Part shown: piece after piece, positions 35,835 to 43,568 of the stretch
How the letters are laid out: each line of letters opens with the position of its first letter
How positions within the stretch are numbered: the first letter of the stretch is position 1
Assembly: GCF_029871205.1 (NCBI RefSeq)
Contig: NZ_SSOJ01000115.1
Span: 62,001-126,000, forward strand
Length of the DNA stretch: 64,000 bases
From: Pseudomonas sp. BN417
Lineage (GTDB): Bacteria; Pseudomonadota; Gammaproteobacteria; Pseudomonadales; Pseudomonadaceae
Reading direction: 5' to 3'
The notes under the pieces: generated by a model
Seen by the model: only the letters and a program-made list of their open reading frames with translations
Database searches by the model: none
What the model was told of the DNA's origin: nothing
Program-made: the position numbers and the translations under genes

Positions 35835-37823
35835 TCAGGCGGATTCGCCGCCACTCTGCTTGCGGGGTGCCTGGGGCAGGTTGACCACCTTGCCCATTCG
35901 CTGCATGGGCGAGGGCAGGCGGAAGGTGCGCAGCATCTCGTTGGCCTGGGCGATCTGCTGCTCCAGTTCCTCTGTGTAGCGTTCCAGCTGCTGGCCGCGC
36001 TGGCGGGTGAGCTGGGTTTCCTGGGCCAGGGCCTTGAGCCGCAGCATGTGGGTTTCCAGGAGCTGCTTGTGCTCCAGGGTGTGCTGCATCAGCGGCATCA
36101 GCGCGTCGCTGGCCCATTGGGCGACCTCCAGGCGAAGGCGCTGGTGCATGCCGATCACCTCCTGCACCAGGGTGTCGAAGAAGCGCTTGCCCAGCTGGCG
36201 CTGCTCGGTCAGCAGGGTCTTGGGGTGGCGGCGGAACTGGTCGGCCTTGATACGCAGCTGGCGGCTCTCGCGCAGGTAGCGTTGCACGTTGAACTGTGGC
36301 GCTTCGACCCCGTGCAGGGGATTCTCGTCGTTGTGCCGGCGGTAGATGGCCGCAACCATCTTGTTGGCCATGTCGGCCTCGTGCTCCAGGCTGCGCAGGT
36401 CGTACTCCACTGCGCGGAAGAAGTGCAGGATGCTCTGGTTGATGCCCAGGGTGGTCCAGCTGCCGGTCAGGTCGCGGCGCAGGCGCGCCAGGTGCTCGTC
36501 CAGGCGCTCCGGACGCGCGGCGTTGCGTAGCATGTCGCCCTGGCGCTTGAGCAGGCGCTGGTTGGTCTTCAGGCCGAGCAGGCGGCGGTGATGCTGGGCG
36601 TGGTCTTCCTTGGTGCGGGCGGTCAGCTCGAAGAGCATCTGGCCGTTGTCCTGCTGGTGGCTGTCGAGCAGCGATTGCTGCTCGCGGACCTTCTCCAGGC
36701 GCAGGTTGAGCACGTGCAGGTTGTTCTGCAGCAGCACCATCATCTGGCTCGCCACGTTGTCTTCGATCAGGCGTTCCTTCTGCGTGACGATGCGCTCGCA
36801 GAGCAGCTCTTCAAGGGTGCCGATCTGGCTGCGCGCGAGCAGCTCGCCGTCGTTGCGTACCTTGGCCAGCAGCGCCTGCTTGGCCGACAACGGCAGCACT
36901 TCCTTGCTGCGGATGCCGAGCTGGCGGGCAGTGGTCTCCTGGATGCGGCGGATGGCGTTCTGCACGAAACTGTCGCCGGCCAGGTCGTCCCAGAGCACGT
37001 CGATCTTGTTCAGCACGGCGAAGAGGTGGGCCTGGGTGTCCTCGTCCAGCTGGCGGATGTGCTGCTGCCAGATGTTCATGTCGCTGGCGGTGACGCCGGT
37101 ATCGGCCGAGAGCAGGAAGACGATGGCCTGGGCATTGGGCAGCATCGACAGGGTCAGCTCAGGCTCGCTGCCGAGGGCGTTCAGGCCCGGGGTATCCAGG
37201 ATGCGCAGGCCCTGGCGCAGCAACGGGTGGTCGAAATTGACCATGGCATGCCGCCAGGCGGGTACCAGCACTTCGCCGGGGCGGCCGGTGGAGTCGAGCA
37301 TGTCGGGATGGAAACCCAGCTGGATCGCCTGTTCCACCGGCATGGGCTTGGTCCGCGCCACCTGGGTGAAGGCCTGGACCATGTTATCCGGGTCGCTCGG
37401 GTCGAGCGGGATATTCACCCAGTGCCGCGGCGCGCGCTTGAACTGCGCGACGCTGGCTTCGGCCATGCGCGACTCGATGGGCAGGAGGCGGATGTAGGAG
37501 CGTTCGGAACGCGGGTCGTAGAACAGCTCGGTGGGGCACATGGTGGTGCGCCCGGCCTGGGACGGCAGCATGCGCTGGCCGAATTCGGAGAAGAACAGGC
37601 TGTTGATCAACTCGGTCTTGCCGCGAGAGAACTCGCCGACGAAGGCCAGGGTGATCTGGTCGGTACGCAGGAGGCGCTGGGCTCGTTCCAGCTTGGCGGA
37701 CAGTGCGTCGGAGCTGAGCCGATTGCGTTCGAGCCAGCTTCTGTAGCGCGTGATCTCCCGCAGCAGCTCACGCTTCCAGGCAACGTAGGCGTCGACTTGC
37801 TGACTGAGACGCTCCATGCTCAT
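35835..37823 (-). CDS. Bacterial dynamin-like GTPase
   Basis: A 662-residue protein. A helical N-terminus (~55 residues) precedes the dynamin-type GTPase domain: G1 GEFSRGKTELIN (~64-75), a G2 threonine in GRTTMCPTEL, G3 DTPGLNA (~212) and G4 NKID (~274). About 350 residues of long helices follow (Gln/Arg/Leu-rich, coiled-coil-like near the C-terminus), without an obvious amphipathic paddle. Bacterial dynamins remodel or stabilise membranes. There is a single such gene here rather than the common tandem pair. GAGGAG lies before the first ATG. It sits between metX and yggU, where I do not recall a dynamin in P. aeruginosa. Confidence 0.87.
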   Translation of the reverse strand: MSMERLSQQVDAYVAWKRELLREITRYRSWLERNRLSSDALSAKLERAQRLLRTDQITLAFVGEFSRGKTELINSLFFSEFGQRMLPSQAGRTTMCPTELFYDPRSERSYIRLLPIESRMAEASVAQFKRAPRHWVNIPLDPSDPDNMVQAFTQVARTKPMPVEQAIQLGFHPDMLDSTGRPGEVLVPAWRHAMVNFDHPLLRQGLRILDTPGLNALGSEPELTLSMLPNAQAIVFLLSADTGVTASDMNIWQQHIRQLDEDTQAHLFAVLNKIDVLWDDLAGDSFVQNAIRRIQETTARQLGIRSKEVLPLSAKQALLAKVRNDGELLARSQIGTLEELLCERIVTQKERLIEDNVASQMMVLLQNNLHVLNLRLEKVREQQSLLDSHQQDNGQMLFELTARTKEDHAQHHRRLLGLKTNQRLLKRQGDMLRNAARPERLDEHLARLRRDLTGSWTTLGINQSILHFFRAVEYDLRSLEHEADMANKMVAAIYRRHNDENPLHGVEAPQFNVQRYLRESRQLRIKADQFRRHPKTLLTEQRQLGKRFFDTLVQEVIGMHQRLRLEVAQWASDALMPLMQHTLEHKQLLETHMLRLKALAQETQLTRQRGQQLERYTEELEQQIAQANEMLRTFRLPSPMQRMGKVVNLPQAPRKQSGGESA

Positions 37824-38032
37824 TCAGACTCTCCTCGTGGGTCACGCATCCTGCGTACGGGAATTGACGAACTTCGAACCGGTTACGACGACGCTGGTGG
37901 GTCGCACAACTCCATCCGGAGATATTCCCCCGGCGAAATGAAAGCACAGTGCCAGCTGGTCATTGCTCGGCATTATGCGCCTTGGGGATTGGTCGTCAAT
38001 TGCCGCGAAGACGGCGCCCGCCTTAAGGTCGG

Positions 38033-38329
38033 TCAGGGCTGCTGAGCGGTCAGGCCGGGAAGGTCGGGAAGGGTTCGAGGCTTCTGGATACGCACGCGTT
38101 TCTGCCGATTGAGTTCGCCGCTTTCCAGGCTGACCTGGGACTTGGCGACGCCGAAGGCCGCCGCCAGGAAGGCCCGTAGCTGGGCATTGGCCTTGCCTTC
38201 CACCGGCGGCGCGGTGAGGCGGATCTTCAGGCGTTCGCCGTGCAGCCCGGCGAACTCGTCACGGCTCGCCTTGGGCTGCAGGTGGCAGTCGAGGATCAGG
38301 TCCTCGCCTGCCCAGCGGTACCAGCTCAT
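38033..38329 (-). CDS. yggU: DUF167/YggU-family protein
   Basis: A 98-residue protein with the family core LQPKASRDEFAGLHGERLKIRLTAPPVEGKANAQLRAFLA and VSLESGELNRQKRVRI. Function unknown. Its ATG overlaps the yggT stop by one base (TGATG), a widely conserved gene pair. The 209 bp downstream to the dynamin-like gene contain no further gene I can support. Confidence 0.9.
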   Translation of the reverse strand: MSWYRWAGEDLILDCHLQPKASRDEFAGLHGERLKIRLTAPPVEGKANAQLRAFLAAAFGVAKSQVSLESGELNRQKRVRIQKPRTLPDLPGLTAQQP

Positions 38330-38922
38330 CAGAGGAAGGGGCTGAGGATCTGCGGCATGCCGGTCATGGCGGCGAGATTGCCGATCACCAGCATATCCAG
38401 CAGCTTCAGCGCAATGAAGGCGAAGATCGGCGAAATATCCAGGCCGCCAAGGTTCGGCAGCAGCTTGCGGAAAGGCATCAGCAGGGGTTCGCAGATCTGG
38501 TTCACCAGTTGCGCACCGGGGTTGTAGCTGCCGGGGGCGACCCAGGAGAGGATCACGCTGATGATCAGGGCAAAGAAGAACACCTTCAGGAACAGCGAGG
38601 TGACGCCGATGATCGACCAGATCAGCAACTGCAGCAGGTAGCCGCCAACGCCGTAACCCATCAGGGTCAGGGTGATGACCATCAGCAGCAGCTGCACCAG
38701 GATGGCCAGCACCAGGGAGGCGAGGTCGAGGCCGCCGAAGCCGGGGATGATCTTGCGCAGGGGGTTGAGCAGCGGCTTGGTGGCGCGCACCACGAACTGG
38801 CTCAGCGGGTTGTAGAAGTCGGCACGGACAAGCTGGAGGATGAAGCGCAGCAGGACGATCAGCAGATAGAGGCTGCCGAGGGTCTGGATCACGTAGATGG
38901 CAGCGGTGTTGAGTCCGGTCAT
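38329..38922 (-). CDS. yggT: YggT-family membrane protein
   Basis: A 197-residue protein with two repeated YGGT units, each a hydrophobic helix followed by the (S/N)PLxQFVVRATKPLLNPLRKIIPGFGGLDLASL and EPLLMPFRKLLPNLGGLDISPIFAF patterns. Likely an inner-membrane protein; homologues have been connected to osmotic stress tolerance and cell shape, mechanism unknown. It lies 10 bp downstream of proC. Confidence 0.93.
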   Translation of the reverse strand: MTGLNTAAIYVIQTLGSLYLLIVLLRFILQLVRADFYNPLSQFVVRATKPLLNPLRKIIPGFGGLDLASLVLAILVQLLLMVITLTLMGYGVGGYLLQLLIWSIIGVTSLFLKVFFFALIISVILSWVAPGSYNPGAQLVNQICEPLLMPFRKLLPNLGGLDISPIFAFIALKLLDMLVIGNLAAMTGMPQILSPFL

Positions 38923-38932
38923 CGAAAGCTCC

Positions 38933-39751
38933 TTATTGGCCCAGTTGTTCGGCCAGTTCGGCCGAACGCCGGTCGGCGGCGGTCAGGGCCTGTTGCACCA
39001 GGGCTTCGAAGCCGCCGGCCTGGAAAGTCTTGATCGCCGCTTCGGTGGTGCCGTTGGGCGAGGTCACGCGGCGGCGCAGTTCGGCGGCATCGACGTCGCT
39101 GGCGACGGCCATGCGCGCGGCGCCGAGGGCGGTCTGCAGGGTCAACTGCTCGGCGGTGGCGCGGGGCAGGCCGAGTTTCTCGCCGGCAGCGGTCATGGCC
39201 TCCATCAGCAGGAAGAAGTAGGCCGGGCCGCTACCGGATACGGCGGTCACCGCGTCGATCAGTCTTTCCTCATCCAGCCAGAGGGCAATGCCGACGGCGG
39301 ACAGCAGCTGCTCGGCCTGCTCGCGCTGGGCGGCGCTGACCTCGGTGTTGGCGTACAGGCCGCTGGCGCCCTGGCCAACCAGCGCCGGGGTGTTGGGCAT
39401 GCAGCGCACGATCGGGCGCGGGCCGAGCCAGGCGGCCAGGCTGGCGCAGGTGATGCCGGCGGCGATGGACACCACCAGCTGGCCTTCCGTGAGGCTGGGC
39501 GCCAGGGCCTGGCAGACGGTCTTCATGACTTGCGGCTTGATCGCCAGGACCACCACATCGGCGCCTTGCACGGCGTCGGCGTTGCTTTCCAGCACCTCGA
39601 TGCCGTGCTCGGCGGCGATCTTCGCCCGTTGTTCGGCGCCCGGGTCGCTGGCGCGGATATGCTCGGCGGCGACGCCCTTGGCGCGCAGGCCACCGATCAG
39701 GCTGGCGGCCATGTTGCCGGCGCCGATGAATGCGATGCGGGGAGTGCTCAT
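38933..39751 (-). CDS. proC: Pyrroline-5-carboxylate reductase
   Basis: A 272-residue NAD(P)-dependent enzyme with N-terminal Rossmann motif IAFIGAGNMAASLIGGL, VVLAIKPQVM, RCMPNTPALVGQGASGLY and the signature AVSGSGPAYFFLLMEAMTAAG, LPRATAEQL. It makes proline from pyrroline-5-carboxylate. It lies 14 bp after yggS in the conserved yggS-proC-yggT-yggU cluster. Confidence 0.97.
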   Translation of the reverse strand: MSTPRIAFIGAGNMAASLIGGLRAKGVAAEHIRASDPGAEQRAKIAAEHGIEVLESNADAVQGADVVVLAIKPQVMKTVCQALAPSLTEGQLVVSIAAGITCASLAAWLGPRPIVRCMPNTPALVGQGASGLYANTEVSAAQREQAEQLLSAVGIALWLDEERLIDAVTAVSGSGPAYFFLLMEAMTAAGEKLGLPRATAEQLTLQTALGAARMAVASDVDAAELRRRVTSPNGTTEAAIKTFQAGGFEALVQQALTAADRRSAELAEQLGQ

Positions 39752-39765
39752 GAATGCTTCCTTAT

Positions 39766-40458
39766 CTAATGCGTGGGCTGGCCGTAGTCGCGGGCGCCGA
39801 ACAGTGCAGTGCCGATGCGCACCCAGGTGGCGCCTTCCGCGATGGCCGCTTCGAGGTCGTGGCTCATGCCCATGGACAGGGTGTCCAGGGAGGGGTTCAG
39901 TGCCTGCTGCAGCTGGCGCAGTCGGGCAAAGGCGGCGTGCTGCGTCGCCCGGTCGTCGGTAGGTTCGGGGATGGCCATCAGGCCGCGCAGGCGCAGGTTC
40001 GGCAGCTCGGCCACGGCGGCGGCCAGGGCCGGCAGATCTTCGGGGGCGCAGCCGGACTTGCTGTCCTCGCCACTGACGTTCACCTGCAGGCAGATGTTCA
40101 GCGGCGGCAGCTGCGCCGGGCGTTGCGCGGAGAGGCGTTCGGCGATCTTCAGGCGATCGACCGAGTGCACCCAGTGGAAATGTTCTGCAATGGCTTTGGT
40201 CTTGTTCGACTGGATGGGACCGATGAAATGCCAGGTCAGGCCCAGGTCGGTGAGCTCGGCCTGCTTGGCCAGGGCTTCCTGCAGGTAGTTCTCGCCGAAA
40301 TCGGCGACGCCGGCGGCATGGGCCTCGCGTATGGCGTCGGCAGGTTTGGTCTTGCTCACGGCCAACAGGCCGACACTTGAAAAATCTCTTCCAGAGGCTT
40401 GCGCCGCCTCACGGATACGCGCTCGAACCTTTGCAATATTGTCTGCTATCGTGGACAT
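39766..40458 (-). CDS. yggS: PLP homeostasis protein YggS/PLPBP
   Basis: A 230-residue single-domain alanine-racemase-fold protein starting MSTIADNIAKVRARI. The PLP lysine is in LLAVSKTKPAD, with FGENYLQEALAK, WHFIGPIQSNKTK and SMGMSHDLEAAI downstream. It is not a racemase but buffers pyridoxal phosphate and affects amino-acid pools. The start at 40458 was chosen by family N-terminus; the upstream extension overlaps the repeat-bearing divergent region. Confidence 0.95.
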   Translation of the reverse strand: MSTIADNIAKVRARIREAAQASGRDFSSVGLLAVSKTKPADAIREAHAAGVADFGENYLQEALAKQAELTDLGLTWHFIGPIQSNKTKAIAEHFHWVHSVDRLKIAERLSAQRPAQLPPLNICLQVNVSGEDSKSGCAPEDLPALAAAVAELPNLRLRGLMAIPEPTDDRATQHAAFARLRQLQQALNPSLDTLSMGMSHDLEAAIAEGATWVRIGTALFGARDYGQPTH

Positions 40459-40505
40459 TACCTGCGCTCTACAGCCCGGCCTGAGTGGGGTCTGCGGCAT
40501 TCTAA

Positions 40506-40644
40506 CAGGCCGTTGAAAAATGTAGCGAGCGGCGACCAGTCCGGGCGCAAGCCGGCGAAAAAGCGCAGTCTACCTATGGAGAATGTGCAGTTCGCGGTGG
40601 CTTCGACACCGTTTGGCGCGGCGCAGTGGTTTTTCAGCGGCCTG
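40506..40644. repeat. 139-nt element with terminal inverted repeats (family member 2)
   Basis: Termini CAGGCCGTTGAAAAA (40506-40520) and TTTTTCAGCGGCCTG (40630-40644) match at 14 of 15 positions. The interior shares anchors with the minus-strand reading of 28490-28628: GCGAGC at offset 19 versus 18, and a 32-nt block starting GCGCAGTCTAC at offset 57 versus 56, with 20 of 32 identities ungapped. It occupies most of the 217-bp yggS/pilT divergent gap, so pilT transcription must begin within or immediately beside it. Confidence 0.72.
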
Positions 40645-40675
40645 CAACCCGTTTGCTTGGAATTGGGGAGCCCCC

Positions 40676-41710
40676 ATGGACATTACTGAGCTGCTTGCCT
40701 TCAGCGCCAAGCAGGGCGCGTCGGACCTGCACCTCTCCTCCGGCCTGCCACCCATGATTCGCGTCGACGGCGACGTGCGCCGGATCAACCTGCCGGCCCT
40801 GGACCACAAGCAGGTCCACGCGTTGATCTACGACATCATGAACGACAAGCAACGCAAGGATTACGAAGAGTTCCTCGAGACCGACTTCTCCTTCGAAGTG
40901 CCTGGCGTCGCGCGTTTCCGGGTCAACGCCTTCAACCAGAACCGCGGCGCCGGTGCCGTGTTCCGGACCATTCCCTCCAAGGTGCTGACCATGGAAGACC
41001 TGGGGATGGGCGAGATCTTCAAGAAGATCTCCGACGTGCCCCGTGGCCTGGTGCTGGTCACCGGCCCCACCGGTTCGGGCAAGTCCACCACCCTGGCGGC
41101 CATGCTCGACTACCTGAACAGCACCAAGTACCACCACATCCTCACGGTGGAAGACCCGATCGAATTCGTCCACGAATCTAAGAAGTGCCTGATCAACCAG
41201 CGGGAAGTGCACCGCGACACCCTGGGTTTCAACGAAGCGCTGCGCTCGGCACTGCGGGAAGACCCGGACATCATCCTGGTCGGCGAGATGCGTGACCTGG
41301 AGACCATCCGCCTGGCGCTGACCGCCGCGGAAACCGGCCACCTGGTGTTTGGCACCCTGCACACCACCTCCGCGGCCAAGACCATCGACCGGGTGGTCGA
41401 CGTCTTCCCCGCCGAGGAAAAGTCCATGGTCCGCTCCATGCTCTCCGAATCCCTGCAGTCGGTGATCTCCCAGACCCTGCTGAAGAAGATCGGCGGCGGC
41501 CGGGTGGCGGCCCACGAGATCATGATCGGCACCCCGGCCATCCGTAACCTGATCCGCGAAGACAAGGTGGCGCAGATGTATTCCGCCATCCAGACCGGCG
41601 GCTCCCTCGGCATGCAGACCCTGGACATGTGCCTCAAGGGGCTGGTGGCCAAAGGGCTGGTCAGCCGCGAGAGCGCCCGGGAAAAGGCCAAGAGCCCGGA
41701 AAACTTCTAA
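40676..41710 (+). CDS. pilT: Type IV pilus retraction ATPase PilT
   Basis: A 344-residue hexameric secretion ATPase starting MDITELLAFSAKQGASDLHLS. It has Walker A TGPTGSGKSTT, Asp box TVEDPIEFVHE, Walker B ILVGEMRDLETI, His box THLVFGTLHTTSAAK-type, and the C-terminal AIRNLIRE (PilT retraction signature, here PAIRNLIREDK). It powers pilus retraction for twitching motility. The start at 40676 gives the exact usual length. GGGGAG lies 6 nt upstream. Confidence 0.98.
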   Translation: MDITELLAFSAKQGASDLHLSSGLPPMIRVDGDVRRINLPALDHKQVHALIYDIMNDKQRKDYEEFLETDFSFEVPGVARFRVNAFNQNRGAGAVFRTIPSKVLTMEDLGMGEIFKKISDVPRGLVLVTGPTGSGKSTTLAAMLDYLNSTKYHHILTVEDPIEFVHESKKCLINQREVHRDTLGFNEALRSALREDPDIILVGEMRDLETIRLALTAAETGHLVFGTLHTTSAAKTIDRVVDVFPAEEKSMVRSMLSESLQSVISQTLLKKIGGGRVAAHEIMIGTPAIRNLIREDKVAQMYSAIQTGGSLGMQTLDMCLKGLVAKGLVSRESAREKAKSPENF

Positions 41711-41749
41711 GCCACCCGCGTGGCGCCGGAACCGAACAGCGAGAACGTC

Positions 41750-42895
41750 ATGGAATTCGAGAAACTGCTGCGCCTGATGGTGGAAAAAGGTGGTTCCGAC
41801 CTGTTCATCACGGCAGGTGTGCCGCCGTCTATGAAGGTCAATGGCAAGATCATGCCGGTGACCAAGAACGCCATGTCGCCGGAAATGACCCGGGAAACGG
41901 TGGTCGGCGTGATGAACGAGCAGCAGCGGCGCGAATTCGCCGAGCGCCACGAGTGCAACTTCGCCATCAGTGCGCGGGGCATCGGCCGCTTCCGCGTCAG
42001 CGCCTTCTACCAGCGCAACCTGGTGGGCATGGTGCTGCGCCGGATCGAGACCACCATCCCCACCATCGAAGAGCTCAAGCTGCCGGAAGTCCTCAAGAAG
42101 CTGTCGCTGACCAAGCGCGGCCTGGTGCTCTTCGTCGGCGCCACCGGTACGGGTAAATCGACCTCCCTGGCGGCCATGATCGGCCACCGCAACAGGAACA
42201 GCAGCGGCCACATCATCTCCATCGAAGACCCCATCGAGTTCATCCACCAGCACCAGAGCTGCATCGTCACCCAGCGTGAGGTGGGCATCGACACCGAGTC
42301 CTTCGAGGTGGCCCTGAAGAACACCCTGCGCCAGGCGCCGGACGTGATCCTGATCGGTGAGGTGCGGACCCGCGAAACCATGGACCACGCCATCGCCTTC
42401 GCCGAAACCGGCCACCTCTGCCTGGCCACCCTGCACGCCAACAATGCCAACCAGGCGCTGGACCGGATCATCAACTTCTTCCCCGCCGACCGGCAGCAGC
42501 AGGTCTGGATGGACCTGTCGCTCAACCTCAAGGCGATAGTCGCCCAGCAACTGGTGCCGACCCCCGACGGCAAGGGCCGTCGCGCGGTGATCGAGGTGCT
42601 GCTGAACACCCCGCTGGCTGCCGACCTGATCCGCAAGGGCGAGGTGCACGAGCTCAAGGCCCTGATGAAGCGCTCCACCGAGCAAGGCATGCAGACCTTC
42701 GACCAGGCGCTCTTCAACCTCTACTCCCAGGGCGAGATCACCTACGAAGACGCGCTTCTCTACGCCGACTCGGCCAACGACCTGCGCCTGCTGATCAAGC
42801 TCGGCTCGGAAACCGATGGTGAGCACCTGCAGCACATGAGCGACGGCCTGTCGCTGCAGGTTTCGGAAGAAAACCCGGGGCGCCGATTCCGCTAA
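41750..42895 (+). CDS. pilU: PilT-dependent retraction ATPase PilU
   Basis: A 381-residue PilT paralogue starting MEFEKLLRLMVEKGGSDLFI. It has Walker A VGATGTGKSTS, SIEDPIEFIHQ, Walker B ILIGEVRTRETMD and CLATLHANNANQ. It assists PilT under load. It lies 39 bp downstream of pilT, co-transcribed, with a terminator following. Confidence 0.97.
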   Translation: MEFEKLLRLMVEKGGSDLFITAGVPPSMKVNGKIMPVTKNAMSPEMTRETVVGVMNEQQRREFAERHECNFAISARGIGRFRVSAFYQRNLVGMVLRRIETTIPTIEELKLPEVLKKLSLTKRGLVLFVGATGTGKSTSLAAMIGHRNRNSSGHIISIEDPIEFIHQHQSCIVTQREVGIDTESFEVALKNTLRQAPDVILIGEVRTRETMDHAIAFAETGHLCLATLHANNANQALDRIINFFPADRQQQVWMDLSLNLKAIVAQQLVPTPDGKGRRAVIEVLLNTPLAADLIRKGEVHELKALMKRSTEQGMQTFDQALFNLYSQGEITYEDALLYADSANDLRLLIKLGSETDGEHLQHMSDGLSLQVSEENPGRRFR

Positions 42896-42913
42896 GCTCG
42901 CGCCCGGCGAACG

Positions 42914-42937
42914 AGCCCGCTACGGCGGGCTTCTTCA
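42914..42937 (+). terminator. Rho-independent terminator after pilU
   Basis: AGCCCGC / GCGGGCT stem with a TACG loop followed by TCTTC, 19 bp after the pilU stop. The T-tract is short. Confidence 0.75.
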
Positions 42938-43057
42938 TGCCCGGACCGCGCGCTCCGCTGCGGCGTCACTCCGCAGGTCGGCACCGAGCGTGCGCGACCC
43001 AGCGGGTGGTGGAACCGGGCAAGACAGCGTCATATACACACCCCTGCAGGAGGCAGC

Positions 43058-43453
43058 ATGGACATACGTCAGGACACCCACAGCAAGGTCATCGGCTACC
43101 TGCTCTGGATTTTCGGGTTCCTCGGTTCCCACCGTTTCTACTACGGCAAGCCGGTGACCGGGACCATCTGGTTCTTCACCCTCGGCCTGTTCTTCATCGG
43201 CTGGATCATCGACCTGTTCCTGATCCCGTCCATGGACCGCGAAGCTTCCCTGCGCTTCAATCCCGGCCAGTACGACTACAACGTCGCCTGGATCCTGCTG
43301 ACCTTCCTCGGCGTCTTCGGCGTGCACCGCATGTACCAGGGCAAGTGGATCAGCGGCATCCTCTACCTGCTCACCGGCGGCTTCTTCCTGCTCGGCGTGC
43401 TCTACGACTTCTGGACCCTGAACACCCAGGTTTCGGTGCTCAACGCGCGCTGA
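43058..43453 (+). CDS. TM2-domain membrane protein (two TM2 units)
   Basis: The 131-residue protein contains two tandem TM2 domains. Each has paired membrane helices joined by a short polar turn and the GxHRFYxG motif: LGSHRFYYGKPVTGTIW in the first and FGVHRMYQGKWISGILY in the second, with WIIDLFLIP and VLYDFWTLN following. Function unknown. GGAGG lies 8 nt before the ATG. Confidence 0.9.
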   Translation: MDIRQDTHSKVIGYLLWIFGFLGSHRFYYGKPVTGTIWFFTLGLFFIGWIIDLFLIPSMDREASLRFNPGQYDYNVAWILLTFLGVFGVHRMYQGKWISGILYLLTGGFFLLGVLYDFWTLNTQVSVLNAR

Positions 43454-43568
43454 CTTCCCGCTCTGCTCCCCCTTCGTCGGAACCCGTGGCGGGCTTCTGC
43501 CGGGCAGCCTATTTTCGTGCGAGGGGTGCAGCTTCGCACCCGCCCTGGTCGCGCAAGGAGGTGACGCC

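Noticed and set aside
37824-38032. Small gene between yggU and the dynamin-like gene
   Set aside because: The plus-strand frame through it is the tail of a shadow of the dynamin-like gene with no ribosome-binding site or protein-like composition.
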